Positions 1 through 8,092 of a DNA stretch of 52,636 nucleotides are shown in pieces. Both the position numbers and the translations under genes were made by a program. The notes beneath the pieces were generated by a model. The model worked only from the letters and a program-made list of their open reading frames with translations. It had not been told where the DNA came from and searched no databases. The DNA lies in NCBI GenBank assembly GCA_947166655.1, contig CAMVFC010000004.1:1-52636 (forward strand), written 5' to 3'. Source of the DNA: an uncultured Prevotellaceae bacterium. Its GTDB lineage: Bacteria; Bacteroidota; Bacteroidia; Bacteroidales; Bacteroidaceae. The first letter of the stretch is position 1, and each line of letters starts with the position of its first letter.

Positions 1-112
1 CCCTTTAGGGGGCTGGGGGGCTCGCTGCAGCATTCATGGCGACAGATAAAAGACCTCAGTTGTTTAATCGGTGCAATCTGTGGGTCTATGAACAAGTGAA
101 ACTTGAATCGGA

Positions 113-877
113 TTATTTCATCCAGAAATGACGTTCTTCCTCGTTCATCTTCTCAATGGCATAGCGTAGTGTGGTGCGGTGCATCTCATGGAGGTGCTGA
201 CGCAGGAAGTCGCGGAGCAGCTCTATCGACACGCGTTTACCCATCTCGCGCAACATCCATCCGACGGCTTTATGCATGAGGTCATGTGGATGGCTTAGAT
301 GACGTTCGGCATAGCGCAGGCACCACGAAGGGTCGCCGGCCTTGGAGGTGGTCCAGGTGCACACAATGCTCATGCGCTGCTTCCACAGATTCGTGCTGTC
401 GGCCAGCGTGTCCAGAACCTGCAGTGCCTGTTCGCGGTCGGTCAGGAGTACCCATTCTCCAAGAATTTTTGGTGCGGTCAGATCCACTAAATCCCAGTTG
501 TTGGCGCGTTCGGCATAGTACAGGTACATGGTCAGTATCTCTTCTCGCAGCTGCTTGGCCTGTGCTTCGCTGGCGATACGTTTGGCCAGCAGACGGGAGA
601 ATCGCTTCACAAGAATGAGCAGGCCGCAGAGTCGCACCTCGTGCCAGCGGGACATCAGCAGGGTTGGCACTTCGTCGAGGGGCAGGTCCTTCCATGCATA
701 TTTAACGATGTCTCGCGTCTCAGGAACTTTTAGTCCCAGGAACTCGTCTCCCTCGCCATATTCGCCAGGGCCCGTCTTGAAAAAGTGCATCAGCACCTGA
801 CGCTGCTCGTCATTGCGCAGCGCCTCCATAGCATCCTCTATGTCCTTTGCATTCAGCATAGTTATTTCACTCTTCAT
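113..877 (-). CDS. DNA alkylation repair protein, AlkD-like HEAT-repeat family
   Basis: Predicted 254-residue helical-repeat protein of the AlkD family, whose members excise or process alkylated bases in DNA. The family hallmark ANNWDLVDLTAPK is present near residue 126, followed by regularly spaced helices rich in Leu, Trp and Arg; length fits the family (about 220-250). A start 18 bases downstream at 859 (MLNAKDIEDAM) is equally plausible, because the first six codons resemble the spacer sequence (GAAGAGTGAA) common between genes here. It is the last gene of a leftward run after 1966-1658 and 1661-1038, separated from them by 160 bases that include a G-rich repeat. Family assignment is by motif; actual glycosylase activity is inferred. 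Confidence 0.82.
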   Translation of the reverse strand: MKSEITMLNAKDIEDAMEALRNDEQRQVLMHFFKTGPGEYGEGDEFLGLKVPETRDIVKYAWKDLPLDEVPTLLMSRWHEVRLCGLLILVKRFSRLLAKRIASEAQAKQLREEILTMYLYYAERANNWDLVDLTAPKILGEWVLLTDREQALQVLDTLADSTNLWKQRMSIVCTWTTSKAGDPSWCLRYAERHLSHPHDLMHKAVGWMLREMGKRVSIELLRDFLRQHLHEMHRTTLRYAIEKMNEEERHFWMK

Positions 878-991
878 CCTTCATTCCCGGACGTGTTTGG
901 GGGTAGAGTCCATTAGCGATTTACAATTAACGTATTAACGAATTAGCAGAAGTAAATCTTATTCTTCACTCTTCATTCTTCACTTTTCACT

Positions 992-1022
992 CTCCCCTTA
1001 CAGGAGGGGTTGGGGGTGGGTC
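992..1022. repeat. G-rich dispersed hairpin repeat, copy 1
   Basis: CTCCCCTtacAGGAGGGG followed by TTGGGGGTGGGTC. Related copies lie at 13957-13992 (opposite strand) and 23131-23164, with partial G-rich relatives at 1-25 and about 14075-14102. The first half is a short inverted repeat. It sits between the AlkD-like gene and the unknown protein gene. Confidence 0.6.
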
Positions 1023-1037
1023 TTTCACTCTTCATTC

Positions 1038-1661
1038 TTACAAGAATGCCCGTCGCAGGATGGCCAAAACAATATCGACGGGAAAACCCTCGAAGAGCGC
1101 GCGTACACGCTGCGTCTTGTGGGCCGCGAGGCGTTGCATGTAATTCTCGAACCGTGGAATCACAGCGGCGTTGTCTTTGGGGTCAGTCGCCCAAGCACCG
1201 ATGCACTGTCCTTTTTTCAAGTCGGAAAAAACAGGCTGATGGTTGTGTACGAACCACCAGTAAGCATCGTAAAAGACTTTGCGCTGAGCGGCTGTGAGCA
1301 CCGCCTCGGACAGAAACAGTGGAAGTGAGCTCCTCAGAAACGGCTCTGCCTGTTCGCCCTCACGTCGCAATCCCAGAATGCGTGGGTATTCCATCCGGTA
1401 GAAATCTGGTGCTGCCAGCACCTCACCGACGAAGTGGTGCAGCTTTGTGCGCACACCTATGCCACGGTATTCCAGCGCTTTCATATACGAGATGGCATCC
1501 GTCGCTATGCGTGCAGCTACTATCATGGCCGCTTTATGCTCATCCCGAACCTGTCCGAGCCGATAGGCCAGCATCAGAGGGTCTATGAACAGGAAATCAG
1601 GAGCCGTGCCCGTCTCGCCATTCTTCCCTGTCACTTCCTGTTGATTCATTTCACCCGTCAT
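1038..1661 (-). CDS. Hypothetical protein, no family recognised
   Basis: A 207-residue, probably cytoplasmic protein; I see no signal peptide or membrane segment. It is mostly helical by composition, with aromatic clusters (FYDAYWWFVHNHQPVF around residues 146-161) and many Arg and Ala residues. Its ATG overlaps the stop of the upstream gene (1658-1966) by four bases (ATGA), which indicates translational coupling and supports it being real. A role linked to the DUF4298-like partner can be guessed only from this coupling. I do not recognise the function. Confidence 0.7.
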   Translation of the reverse strand: MTGEMNQQEVTGKNGETGTAPDFLFIDPLMLAYRLGQVRDEHKAAMIVAARIATDAISYMKALEYRGIGVRTKLHHFVGEVLAAPDFYRMEYPRILGLRREGEQAEPFLRSSLPLFLSEAVLTAAQRKVFYDAYWWFVHNHQPVFSDLKKGQCIGAWATDPKDNAAVIPRFENYMQRLAAHKTQRVRALFEGFPVDIVLAILRRAFL

Positions 1662-1966
1662 TCTTCAGTTCCTAAAAGCACGTGCATTCGGTCCTTCGCT
1701 TCGCGCCACGCGTCCAGCGCATTCCAGGCGCCATCTTCAGACAGAACGCCACGTCTCAGTCCTTGCGGCCATCGGCCAGCCTCGTCGTCGGCAAAATCCA
1801 GCCGCCACTGAGCGCTGCTATAGTATTCGCTGAGTGCAGCATAAGAAGGCAGAGCTGCCTCCCACTGGTCGAGCGCAGCATTGAGCGAACAGACAGCCGC
1901 CTTGACGACATCCAGGTGCTGCTCCATTCGCATGATTCTTTCTATCTTGTCCTTGTCAGATATCAT
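1658..1966 (-). CDS. DUF4298-like small protein
   Basis: A 102-residue soluble protein beginning with a helical segment (IERIMRMEQHLDVVKAAV) and continuing with YAALSEYYSSAQWRLDFADDEAGRWP. This pattern (an N-terminal helix, then a 'YY.S..W..D...D' core) matches what I recall of the DUF4298 family; function is unknown. It is the first gene of a leftward operon: a good promoter lies at 2011-2042, about 40 bases upstream of the start, and the stop overlaps the next gene by four bases. The family name is from memory and moderately certain. Confidence 0.68.
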   Translation of the reverse strand: MISDKDKIERIMRMEQHLDVVKAAVCSLNAALDQWEAALPSYAALSEYYSSAQWRLDFADDEAGRWPQGLRRGVLSEDGAWNALDAWREAKDRMHVLLGTEE

Positions 1967-2010
1967 AAGAAGAGGAGAAAGTTAGGTCGCAAACCTTTTC
2001 ATATCGACCG

Positions 2011-2042
2011 CAAAGATATTGTTTTTAATTGATAGCAACAAA
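2011..2042 (-). promoter_or_regulatory. Bacteroidota-type promoter for the 1966-to-1038 operon
   Basis: On the minus strand: TTTG (2042-2039), 20 bases, TATCTTTG (2018-2011). This matches the Bacteroidota -33/-7 consensus exactly and places transcription start roughly 35-40 bases before the ATG at 1966. Confidence 0.75.
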
Positions 2043-2085
2043 GAAATGAAAAAAAAAACGTCGAAGGCAAACACCAAGCCCGTCC

Positions 2086-2108
2086 GGACTCTCCCGCCAA
2101 ACGAGTCC
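2086..2108. repeat. GGACTCTCCC/GAGTCC hairpin repeat, copy A
   Basis: GGACTCTCCC, 7 bases, GAGTCC. Its reverse complement closely matches 5388-5408 (GACTCGTTyGGyGGGAGAGTC). This is the main recognisable structure in the otherwise gene-free stretch 1967-2280, apart from the operon promoter at 2011-2042 and the hairpin at 2198-2220. Confidence 0.5.
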
Positions 2109-2197
2109 AGCCGGAACATTTCCCCTGCTGGTCCCTTACCCATGCGCGCCCACAGTGGAAGCCCCTTGCCTCTCTCGCCATTGGCAGGGAATAACGA

Positions 2198-2220
2198 CTT
2201 TGCCGTTCGTATCGGCAAAG
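2198..2220 (-). terminator. Hairpin downstream of the CAT-like gene
   Basis: CTTTGCCG (2198-2205), 7-base loop, CGGCAAAG (2213-2220): a perfect 8-bp stem about 60 bases past the stop of the leftward CAT-like gene. There is no clear U-run after it on the minus strand, so terminator function is tentative. Confidence 0.4.
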
Positions 2221-2280
2221 CCCTTGAGGCCGCTTTTTCGTACAGGCTGTAGTGTTATTGCAACGGGATGGAGGTGTGGT

Positions 2281-2907
2281 TTATGATCTGTCCGTCGTCT
2301 TTATCGCCTCTTGCAGCCGTTCCAGAAACAGTGCGGCCTGCCGTCCGTCCATCTGTGCGTGATGAAACTGGAGAGATACGGTCAGCGTGGTCTTGAACCA
2401 TCGGCGTCTGTACCTGCCCCAGGCGAGGAAGGGATTGTTGAAGATGCCCGTGTATTGGTTGACGATGCAGTCGAGCTGCGTTCCCACCACCGCCGAGGTG
2501 CCTACGATCATGGCCTCGGCGTCGGTGATGTTCCTGCATGACGTGGCGGCCTGGTGGGTGAGTGCGTCGTAGTCGCGGCAGAACTGTTCCAGGTCAGGGC
2601 TGAAGGGTACGTCACAGTTGCTGATGCCTCCCTGTACGTTGTCCACAATCACGTTGACCCCCAGCCGATCGTACTTGAACAGTTTTCCCTGCTCCGGCAG
2701 CAGATACATCTCCTCTATCCCGCAGGCCGCGCGGCCTATGCACCAGCAGAGGAGGGCGTTGAACTTATGTCGGCGGCGCTTGCTGGTCCTGACGAGTCGC
2801 GTAACATCGAAGGTCTTGACGAGCGTCACCATGGGCATCGGTGACTTCATCCACAACTCAAAGGCTTCTGCGCGGCTGCTTGTCTTGGGGTCGATTTCTT
2901 GTTTCAT
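2281..2907 (-). CDS. Chloramphenicol acetyltransferase-like protein (CAT family)
   Basis: About 208 residues from the chosen start MKQEIDPKTSSRAEAFELW; the frame is open to an upstream ATG at 2928, but that would leave a leader of only about 15 bases after the promoter at 2950. The CAT fold is indicated by the N-terminal 'R..AFELWMKSPMPMVTLVKTFDV' segment and the catalytic-type motif HHAQMDGRQ near the C-terminus (HHxxxDG; the His is the general base in CATs). CAT-fold proteins of Bacteroidota include xenobiotic acetyltransferases and metabolic acetyltransferases, so resistance should not be assumed. It is a monocistronic leftward gene with its own promoter. Acyl-CoA and acceptor specificity cannot be read from the sequence. 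Confidence 0.82.
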   Translation of the reverse strand: MKQEIDPKTSSRAEAFELWMKSPMPMVTLVKTFDVTRLVRTSKRRRHKFNALLCWCIGRAACGIEEMYLLPEQGKLFKYDRLGVNVIVDNVQGGISNCDVPFSPDLEQFCRDYDALTHQAATSCRNITDAEAMIVGTSAVVGTQLDCIVNQYTGIFNNPFLAWGRYRRRWFKTTLTVSLQFHHAQMDGRQAALFLERLQEAIKTTDRS

Positions 2908-2949
2908 AGGGGGCGTGGGGCTTCTCACCCGTCATTTGGTTTTGCGCTG

Positions 2950-2981
2950 CAAAGATAGGTAAGATGGCCGATACCTCCAAA
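2950..2981 (-). promoter_or_regulatory. Promoter of the CAT-like gene
   Basis: Minus strand: TTTG (2981-2978), 20 bases, TATCTTTG (2957-2950), the canonical Bacteroidota spacing. This site favours the downstream start codon at 2907. Confidence 0.72.
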
Positions 2982-3074
2982 TTTCCCAGAGGATTAGTGT
3001 GCCGTCTGTCATTGTCCGGGGGCGTCTGACAAGGGCGATGTCAGGCTTTTGTCAGTCAAATGTCAGGAAAAAGA

Positions 3075-3107
3075 GTTGGCGGCAGAGCGCTTTCTGCCCT
3101 ATCTTTG
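3075..3107 (+). promoter_or_regulatory. Promoter of the beta-barrel gene
   Basis: TATCTTTG at 3100-3107 with a weaker -33 (GTTG at 3075-3078, spacer 21). The ATG follows at 3130. This argues against a longer coding region starting at 3049, which would begin upstream of the promoter. Confidence 0.6.
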
Positions 3108-3129
3108 CGACAAAAAAACAAAGGCGACA

Positions 3130-5301
3130 ATGAAAAGACTACTATTGACCATGATGCTGGCGGCGGTCACGATGGCTGCGTCGGCAAAGGACGGGGGCAT
3201 GGAGCGGTATGCCCGTCAGGGCGGGGTGATGCTCTCCCCGCTCACCCGTCGCTCTTCATCAGAGAGGGATTCTACAGCAGTTCGTGGAGAGAGGCTTGAT
3301 TCCGCAGGGCGCGACGATACCATCCGTACGATGCGTGAGGTGACCGTGAAAGCGGCGCGGACGGTGGCCAGGGCGGACGGCATGTGGATCTATCCCACGA
3401 AGCAGCAGCTCGAGCGTTCGTCCGACGGCTATTCGCTGCTGGCAAAACTGGCCCTGCCGCGTATCCGCGTGGACGAAGCCATGAACACCGTCACGGCGCT
3501 GACCAACCTCGGCAGCGTACAGGTGCGCATCAATGATGTTGTGGCGACGAAGGAGGAGCTGCTTTCCCTGGACCTGCGGGGCGTGCAGCGCGTGGAGTAT
3601 GTGGACAACCCGGGTCTGCGCTATGGCGAGGGCATCGCCTGTGTGATCAACCTGAAGGTGCGCAGGCCTGACAGCGGCTACGTCCTCGGCGCTGCGCTGA
3701 CGAACACGCTGACGACCATCCTCGGCGACGAGTCGCTGTACGCGAGGGTGAACCGTGGACGCAGCGAATGGGCTCTGAACTACGGCCTGGACTTCCACCG
3801 GCTCACGGGCGAGGAGTACGACGAGCACGCATCGTATCTCCTGGGGCCGACGGCAAGCGCTTCGCCCGCGCAGCAGATACACCGCCGCCTGACAGGCGGG
3901 CGAAGCAGCAGCCTCGGGCACAAGGTGCAGCTGGTCTACAGCCTCAGCGACAGCGCTTACGTGCTGCAGGCACGCCTGGCGCTGGACGGCCATCTGCGCC
4001 CTGCACGCACCGAACGTACGATGGAGACGGACGGAGAAACGTTCACCAACCAGACCTCTTCGCGCAGGCTGACGCCTTCCGTGGACCTGTACTATCATCA
4101 GGATTTCCGTAGCCGCCAGTCGCTGACTGCCAATGTCGTGATGACGCGCATCCGATCCTCCGGGCAGACGGAGAACAACGAAGGGACGCCCTATGCCTAT
4201 GAGACCGACGGGCGCACACATGCTCTTTGGGGAGAAGCTGTTTACGACCATCGCTTCCGCCTGTTTACGCTCTCGGCGGGGCTGCAGCTGAACCTTCAAC
4301 GCAGTCGTAACATCTATGAGGGCGACGCCAGTGCCACGAACGTCCTGCATACTGCGGGCACTTACTTTTTCTCACAACTGCAGGGAGAACTTGCCCGACT
4401 GACCTACATGGCGGGTCTCGGCGTCAGTCTGCGCCATTACAGTCAGGGCGACAGGCGGCAGGACTTCTGGCTCTTCCGGCCGAAGTTCAACGTCGGTTAT
4501 GCGCTCACCGACCGTCTGCGCTTACGCTACGGCTTCGAGATCTCACAGCATGTCTCGCAGATAGCTCTGGTCAGTGACGTCAGTATCAAGGTGAACCGTC
4601 TGGAGACCCTTGTGGGCAATCCCGACCTGCGCCCTAACCGCGTCACCAGCCACGACGTGCACCTCACCTACACCACGCCGCGACTGACGGTGGACCTGCA
4701 GGGATATGCCCGCCTCAACGCCCACTGCAACATGGAACAGTACATCCGCCGGGAGGGGCATTTCCTGCAGACGCAGTCGAACGGCAATAATCAGTGCAAC
4801 CTCTTCTACGGACAGCTCTACGGCCAGTGGCAGCTCGTCCCTGAATGTCTCTCCATCTCGGTCTACGGAGGCCTCTACCGCTTCTACAACCGCGGTGCAG
4901 ACTATGTGCACACTTACAATTCCTTCAATGGCGGCGCCAGCGTGCAGGCCAACGTGGGACGGTGGACGCTCAGCGCTTACGCCGACAATGGGTGGCACTT
5001 CATGGAAGGTGAGCATCGAAGCTACGGCGCACCGGCCTGGTACCTCACTGCGTCCTATCGCTTCAGTCGTGCCGTCAGCTGTTCCCTCTTTGCCCAACAC
5101 CTCTTTGCCCGTCGCCCCGTGGTGAACGATGTTGAAGTCCTCAACCGCTACGTCCACAAGGATGTCATCCAGCGTCAGCGCGACTACGGCAATATGATTA
5201 CCTTGAAGGTGGCAGTCCGACTGGAACACGGTCGTCGCTATCGCGACATCCAACGCTCGATGAACCATACGGACCGCGAAACGGGGATTCTCTCGAAGTG
5301 A
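3130..5301 (+). CDS. Outer-membrane beta-barrel protein (TonB-receptor-like)
   Basis: A 723-residue exported protein. MKRLLLTMMLAAVTMAASAKD is a clear signal peptide. A plug-like segment follows (EVTVKAARTVARADG through VEYVDNPGLRYGEGIACVINLKV, about residues 65-180), then a long run of alternating aromatic and polar strands typical of a 20-plus-strand outer-membrane barrel. No carboxypeptidase-like N-terminal extension is seen, so it resembles the Bacteroidota 'outer membrane beta-barrel' receptor-like group rather than a classical SusC. The start was chosen because the promoter lies between 3049 and 3130. It stands alone: no SusD partner is adjacent. Ligand unknown. Confidence 0.83.
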   Translation: MKRLLLTMMLAAVTMAASAKDGGMERYARQGGVMLSPLTRRSSSERDSTAVRGERLDSAGRDDTIRTMREVTVKAARTVARADGMWIYPTKQQLERSSDGYSLLAKLALPRIRVDEAMNTVTALTNLGSVQVRINDVVATKEELLSLDLRGVQRVEYVDNPGLRYGEGIACVINLKVRRPDSGYVLGAALTNTLTTILGDESLYARVNRGRSEWALNYGLDFHRLTGEEYDEHASYLLGPTASASPAQQIHRRLTGGRSSSLGHKVQLVYSLSDSAYVLQARLALDGHLRPARTERTMETDGETFTNQTSSRRLTPSVDLYYHQDFRSRQSLTANVVMTRIRSSGQTENNEGTPYAYETDGRTHALWGEAVYDHRFRLFTLSAGLQLNLQRSRNIYEGDASATNVLHTAGTYFFSQLQGELARLTYMAGLGVSLRHYSQGDRRQDFWLFRPKFNVGYALTDRLRLRYGFEISQHVSQIALVSDVSIKVNRLETLVGNPDLRPNRVTSHDVHLTYTTPRLTVDLQGYARLNAHCNMEQYIRREGHFLQTQSNGNNQCNLFYGQLYGQWQLVPECLSISVYGGLYRFYNRGADYVHTYNSFNGGASVQANVGRWTLSAYADNGWHFMEGEHRSYGAPAWYLTASYRFSRAVSCSLFAQHLFARRPVVNDVEVLNRYVHKDVIQRQRDYGNMITLKVAVRLEHGRRYRDIQRSMNHTDRETGILSK

Positions 5302-5367
5302 ATTCACTTAATCTCCCATACCACAGATGACACAGATTTCATAAAAAGGCCCTCTCCCGAATGACCG

Positions 5368-5408
5368 GACTCTCCCCTGAACGTCCCGACTCGTTCGGTG
5401 GGAGAGTC
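5368..5408. repeat. GACTCTCCC/GGGAGAGTC hairpin repeat, copy B
   Basis: GACTCTCCC (5368-5376) pairs with GGGAGAGTC (5400-5408). The 3' half matches the reverse complement of 2086-2108. It lies in the 227-base spacer between the beta-barrel gene and the sigma-factor operon and could terminate the former. Confidence 0.5.
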
Positions 5409-5457
5409 TGTGAGGGCGGTGGGAGGGCTTGTTCATCCATTGGTTTTTCCTTCTTTT

Positions 5458-5489
5458 TTTGTCGGCATTCGAAAAAAAGACTACCTTTG
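5458..5489 (+). promoter_or_regulatory. Promoter of the ECF sigma operon
   Basis: TTTG (5458-5461), exactly 20 bases, TACCTTTG (5482-5489); the ATG follows 39 bases later at 5529. This is the housekeeping-type Bacteroidota promoter; no separate ECF-type promoter is evident. Confidence 0.75.
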
Positions 5490-5528
5490 CGTGTGACATT
5501 TCCGAGGGAAGTGCATCAAAAGGATAGA

Positions 5529-6098
5529 ATGGCAAGTAAAGACGATGCAAGAATCATCCAGCGCGTGCTCGGCGGAGAGACCGAAGCCTTTGCCGAACTG
5601 CTGGAGCGCTATGGGGCCCAAGTCTATGGCCTCGTGGCGCGGCTGGTGGGCATCGAGGCCGAAGCGGAGGAACTGACACAAGACGCTTTCGTACGTGCCT
5701 ATACGCATCTGGCGGACTTCCGCGGCGAGGCGGACTTCGCCACCTGGCTCTATCGCATCGCCTACAACGCCGCACTGATGCATCTGCGCCGACGGAGGGT
5801 GGTGACGCTGCCGATGGACGAACGGTTGCTGGACAGCGTGACGGACGCGATGGCGGACAGTGCCCTCTCGGAAACGTCAGACGAGCGAATCGCCCTCTTG
5901 GAGGAAGCACTGAAGCTACTCTCGCCAGAAGACCGCACGGCGGTGACCTTGTTTTACTTTGAAGAGCGTACGACACGCGAGATCGCCTTTGTCCTCGGCA
6001 CCACGGCCTCGAATGTTACGACGCGTCTGCACAGAGTGAGGAAACGTTTGTACCTACTGATTAAACGACTGGAACATGAGCAAGAACGACAGACATGA
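5529..6098 (+). CDS. ECF-type RNA polymerase sigma factor
   Basis: A 189-residue sigma-70 family protein of the extracytoplasmic-function class. Region 2 (FAELLERYGAQVYGLVARLVG, then AEELTQDAFVRAYTHL and FATWLYRIAYNAALMHLRRRR) spans about residues 21-95. Region 4 with its helix-turn-helix (LSPEDRTAVTLFYFEERTT, then VLGTTASNVTTRLHRVRKRL) spans about 128-178. The start at 5529 gives the usual ECF length and lies correctly behind the promoter; the frame is open further upstream but without plausible coding content. Its 3' end overlaps the next gene by 23 bases, so the downstream membrane protein is its likely anti-sigma partner. Confidence 0.93.
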   Translation: MASKDDARIIQRVLGGETEAFAELLERYGAQVYGLVARLVGIEAEAEELTQDAFVRAYTHLADFRGEADFATWLYRIAYNAALMHLRRRRVVTLPMDERLLDSVTDAMADSALSETSDERIALLEEALKLLSPEDRTAVTLFYFEERTTREIAFVLGTTASNVTTRLHRVRKRLYLLIKRLEHEQERQT

Positions 6099-6495
6099 CG
6101 ACGGCGCACTGCGAATGGCGCTCCACCGCGAGCAGAGCCGCATCCGTATGCCCGAGGGCTTGACAGAAGGTGTGATGAGGAGAGTGAGAGGTGAAGGACC
6201 GGAAAGTGAAAGCATGGAGTCACTCCATGATATCACTTCGCTCGGTGACTCTCGCAGGACGAACCTTTTTTCCCTGTTTCCCGCGCGCCATCTTTTCCTT
6301 GCCATCGCAGTCCTCCTTGTCGTTGGCTTCTTCATGCTCGCGCCTCGCATGAAGGAGTCTCCGTCGCTGGCCATCTACGAAGGGAGCTATGTGATAGAGG
6401 ACGGGCAGCGTGTGGATGACCTGAAAGAGATTAAGAACGATATCACCGAGGCACTGAGTATGGCCGACCGGGCCGAACTCTTGAGCCGGGAATAA
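6076..6495 (+). CDS. Single-pass membrane protein, putative anti-sigma factor
   Basis: A 139-residue protein whose start overlaps the sigma-factor gene by 23 bases. The N-terminal 70 residues are charged and would be cytoplasmic. A membrane segment follows at about 71-91 (LFLAIAVLLVVGFFMLA), then a short periplasmic tail of about 45 residues (YVIEDGQRVDDLKEIKNDITEAL). Size, topology and coupling to an ECF sigma gene fit an anti-sigma role. I see no HxxxCxxC zinc-anti-sigma motif, so it would be of a non-ZAS type. Function is inferred from context. Confidence 0.75.
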   Translation: MSKNDRHDDGALRMALHREQSRIRMPEGLTEGVMRRVRGEGPESESMESLHDITSLGDSRRTNLFSLFPARHLFLAIAVLLVVGFFMLAPRMKESPSLAIYEGSYVIEDGQRVDDLKEIKNDITEALSMADRAELLSRE

Positions 6496-6516
6496 CATAT
6501 ATATATAATAAGGTAT

Positions 6517-6963
6517 ATGCGACATCGATTATTCGTCCTGACCGCCCTGCTGTGTTCGGTGCTGGTTGTGCTGGCGCAGAGTGAGGCGGCAGGCTTTGAG
6601 AACAGCATCGACCACTTCGTGAACAGCAAGAGTACGCTCGGCCAGAGCAAGTTCACGAGTGTCGTGGAGCGCGACCCGAAGACGCGCGAGGTCATTCGAG
6701 TGGTGAAAATGCGCGAATTGACACACGGCATCGACATCAGCGCTTGCCGAGACTGCTTCGAGGACGAGCGTGGGACGGGACGCTTCACGCACAGAGTGGA
6801 GTCTGGCGAACGACACACGCTGCTGCTGACGGTGGAACGGAAACAGCAGAGCCGTATCTACATGCTTCAGTACACGGGCGAACGGACGATGCACGCACGC
6901 GACGGGAAGGTGACAATCGTGATCAAGAGGAGTCCCCCGCCTGACATGAACACAGAGGATTGA
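6517..6963 (+). CDS. Small exported protein, DUF5024-like
   Basis: A 148-residue protein with a signal peptide (MRHRLFVLTALLCSVLVVLAQ) and a compact domain that starts FENSIDHFVNSK and contains 'RDPKTREVIRVVKMRELTHG' and a CRDC pair (residues near 76-79). I recall similar short periplasmic proteins next to sigma factors in Prevotella and Bacteroides as DUF5024; this assignment is uncertain. It is third in the sigma operon, 21 bases after the putative anti-sigma gene. It may be an envelope-stress effector or a sensor; nothing in the sequence decides this. Confidence 0.72.
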   Translation: MRHRLFVLTALLCSVLVVLAQSEAAGFENSIDHFVNSKSTLGQSKFTSVVERDPKTREVIRVVKMRELTHGIDISACRDCFEDERGTGRFTHRVESGERHTLLLTVERKQQSRIYMLQYTGERTMHARDGKVTIVIKRSPPPDMNTED

Positions 6964-7022
6964 AGAATGAAAAGTAAAAGAATGAATAAACATCATAGAA
7001 TCAAACTAAAGGCATTGTACAA

Positions 7023-8027
7023 ATGAAGAAACTTTTGACATTTCTGTTTCTCGCAGCAACCTTCTTTGCTGCATCAGCAAAGGGAACGTTTTCGCAAAGG
7101 CAGGAGAGCGGAAAGCCTGCATGTGGCCTTAGCACGAGGGCGAAGGATGTTGTCCCTGCTGCGTCCTCATTTTCCACCCGCACCTACAACCTTCGTGACT
7201 TCAACGCCATCGACGTCGGCAACGTCGTGAAGGTGGTCTATTCGCAGGGCACTGCTTACAGCGTCAAGCTGACCGGACGCGCCGACCTCCTCTCCGAGAT
7301 GGAGGTGAAAGTGAAGGACGGTGCACTCAAGGTGAGCGCCAAACGAACGAAGAGGCTCAGCAAACTTAAGAAGAAGGATATGCCGGACGGGACGCATCAC
7401 TTCATCCTCCACCTGACGGCTCCCCGCCTGGAGCGCATTTTCCTGAGCGGCGTCTCCACCTTCGAGACGTCTGCCATGACGTCCGAAAACCTGCTGGTGC
7501 GTCTCGGCGGCGTGTCAAAGTTGAACGTCGACCGTATAGAGTGTCCCGAGGTTAATCTGTCGGTCAGCGGTTGCTCGCATGTTCGTGTGAAGACTCTCGC
7601 CTGCAGCAGGTACGACGCCGATGTCAGCGGGGCCAGTAAGGTGGACATTCAGAAAGTCGTAGCTGAGGATACCCGGACCAAACTCTCTGGTGCCAGCAAG
7701 GCCGACCTCCCCTCATTTTCCACAAAAGGCACTTCCGTCTTCAGCATCAGCGGAGCGTCCAAACTCAACCTGACGGCTTCGGACGGCAGGCTGCTGCAGA
7801 CAGACTTCTCCGGTGCCAGCAAGGGTCATGTCAGTTTCAAAGGCGATGCCCTGCGTGTCGGCTGCTCCGGAGCCTCGAAACTTGCAGCCCGTCTGGACTG
7901 TCAGAGCGTTCGTGCGAACTGCGATGGCGCTTCAAAGATTAACCTCAGCGGCACGGCTGACAAGGTGGAGGTGGAGCGCGGCGGCGTGGCTACTAACATC
8001 GACACCAGTCAACTCAACCGGTTCTGA
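7023..8027 (+). CDS. Exported GIN-domain (DUF2807) beta-helix protein with SGASK repeats
   Basis: A 334-residue protein with signal peptide MKKLLTFLFLAATFFAASA. The mature part is a putative adhesin-like right-handed beta-helix of the DUF2807/GIN type: it begins YNLRDFNAIDVGNVVKVVYSQG and ends with a ladder in which a GASK (or GVSK) turn recurs about every 17-23 residues (VSGASKVD, LSGASKAD, ISGASKLN, FSGASKGH, CSGASKLA, CDGASKIN). It is the last gene of the ECF sigma operon, followed by a terminator at 8061. Such proteins are common in Bacteroidota as periplasmic or surface proteins of unknown role; membership in a sigma operon suggests an envelope-stress function. Confidence 0.85.
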   Translation: MKKLLTFLFLAATFFAASAKGTFSQRQESGKPACGLSTRAKDVVPAASSFSTRTYNLRDFNAIDVGNVVKVVYSQGTAYSVKLTGRADLLSEMEVKVKDGALKVSAKRTKRLSKLKKKDMPDGTHHFILHLTAPRLERIFLSGVSTFETSAMTSENLLVRLGGVSKLNVDRIECPEVNLSVSGCSHVRVKTLACSRYDADVSGASKVDIQKVVAEDTRTKLSGASKADLPSFSTKGTSVFSISGASKLNLTASDGRLLQTDFSGASKGHVSFKGDALRVGCSGASKLAARLDCQSVRANCDGASKINLSGTADKVEVERGGVATNIDTSQLNRF

Positions 8028-8060
8028 AACACTCTTTTATTTACGAACATCATACTTTTA

Positions 8061-8092
8061 GCCCCGCGACGTCGTGATGACGCTTGCGGGGC
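8061..8092 (+). terminator. Hairpin after the ECF sigma operon
   Basis: GCCCCGC (8061-8067), 18-base loop with internal pairing, GCGGGGC (8086-8092). It lies 34 bases past the stop of the GIN-domain gene. There is no strong U-run, but both position and stem support termination. Confidence 0.55.

Noticed and set aside
1982..2218. 78-residue frame upstream of the DUF4298-like gene
   Set aside because: It covers the promoter at 2011-2042 and the hairpins at 2086 and 2198; translation has no recognisable features.
2281..2907. Calling the CAT-like gene a chloramphenicol-resistance determinant
   Set aside because: The fold and HHxxxDG motif fit, but many CAT-fold proteins do not confer resistance and there is no mobile context around it.
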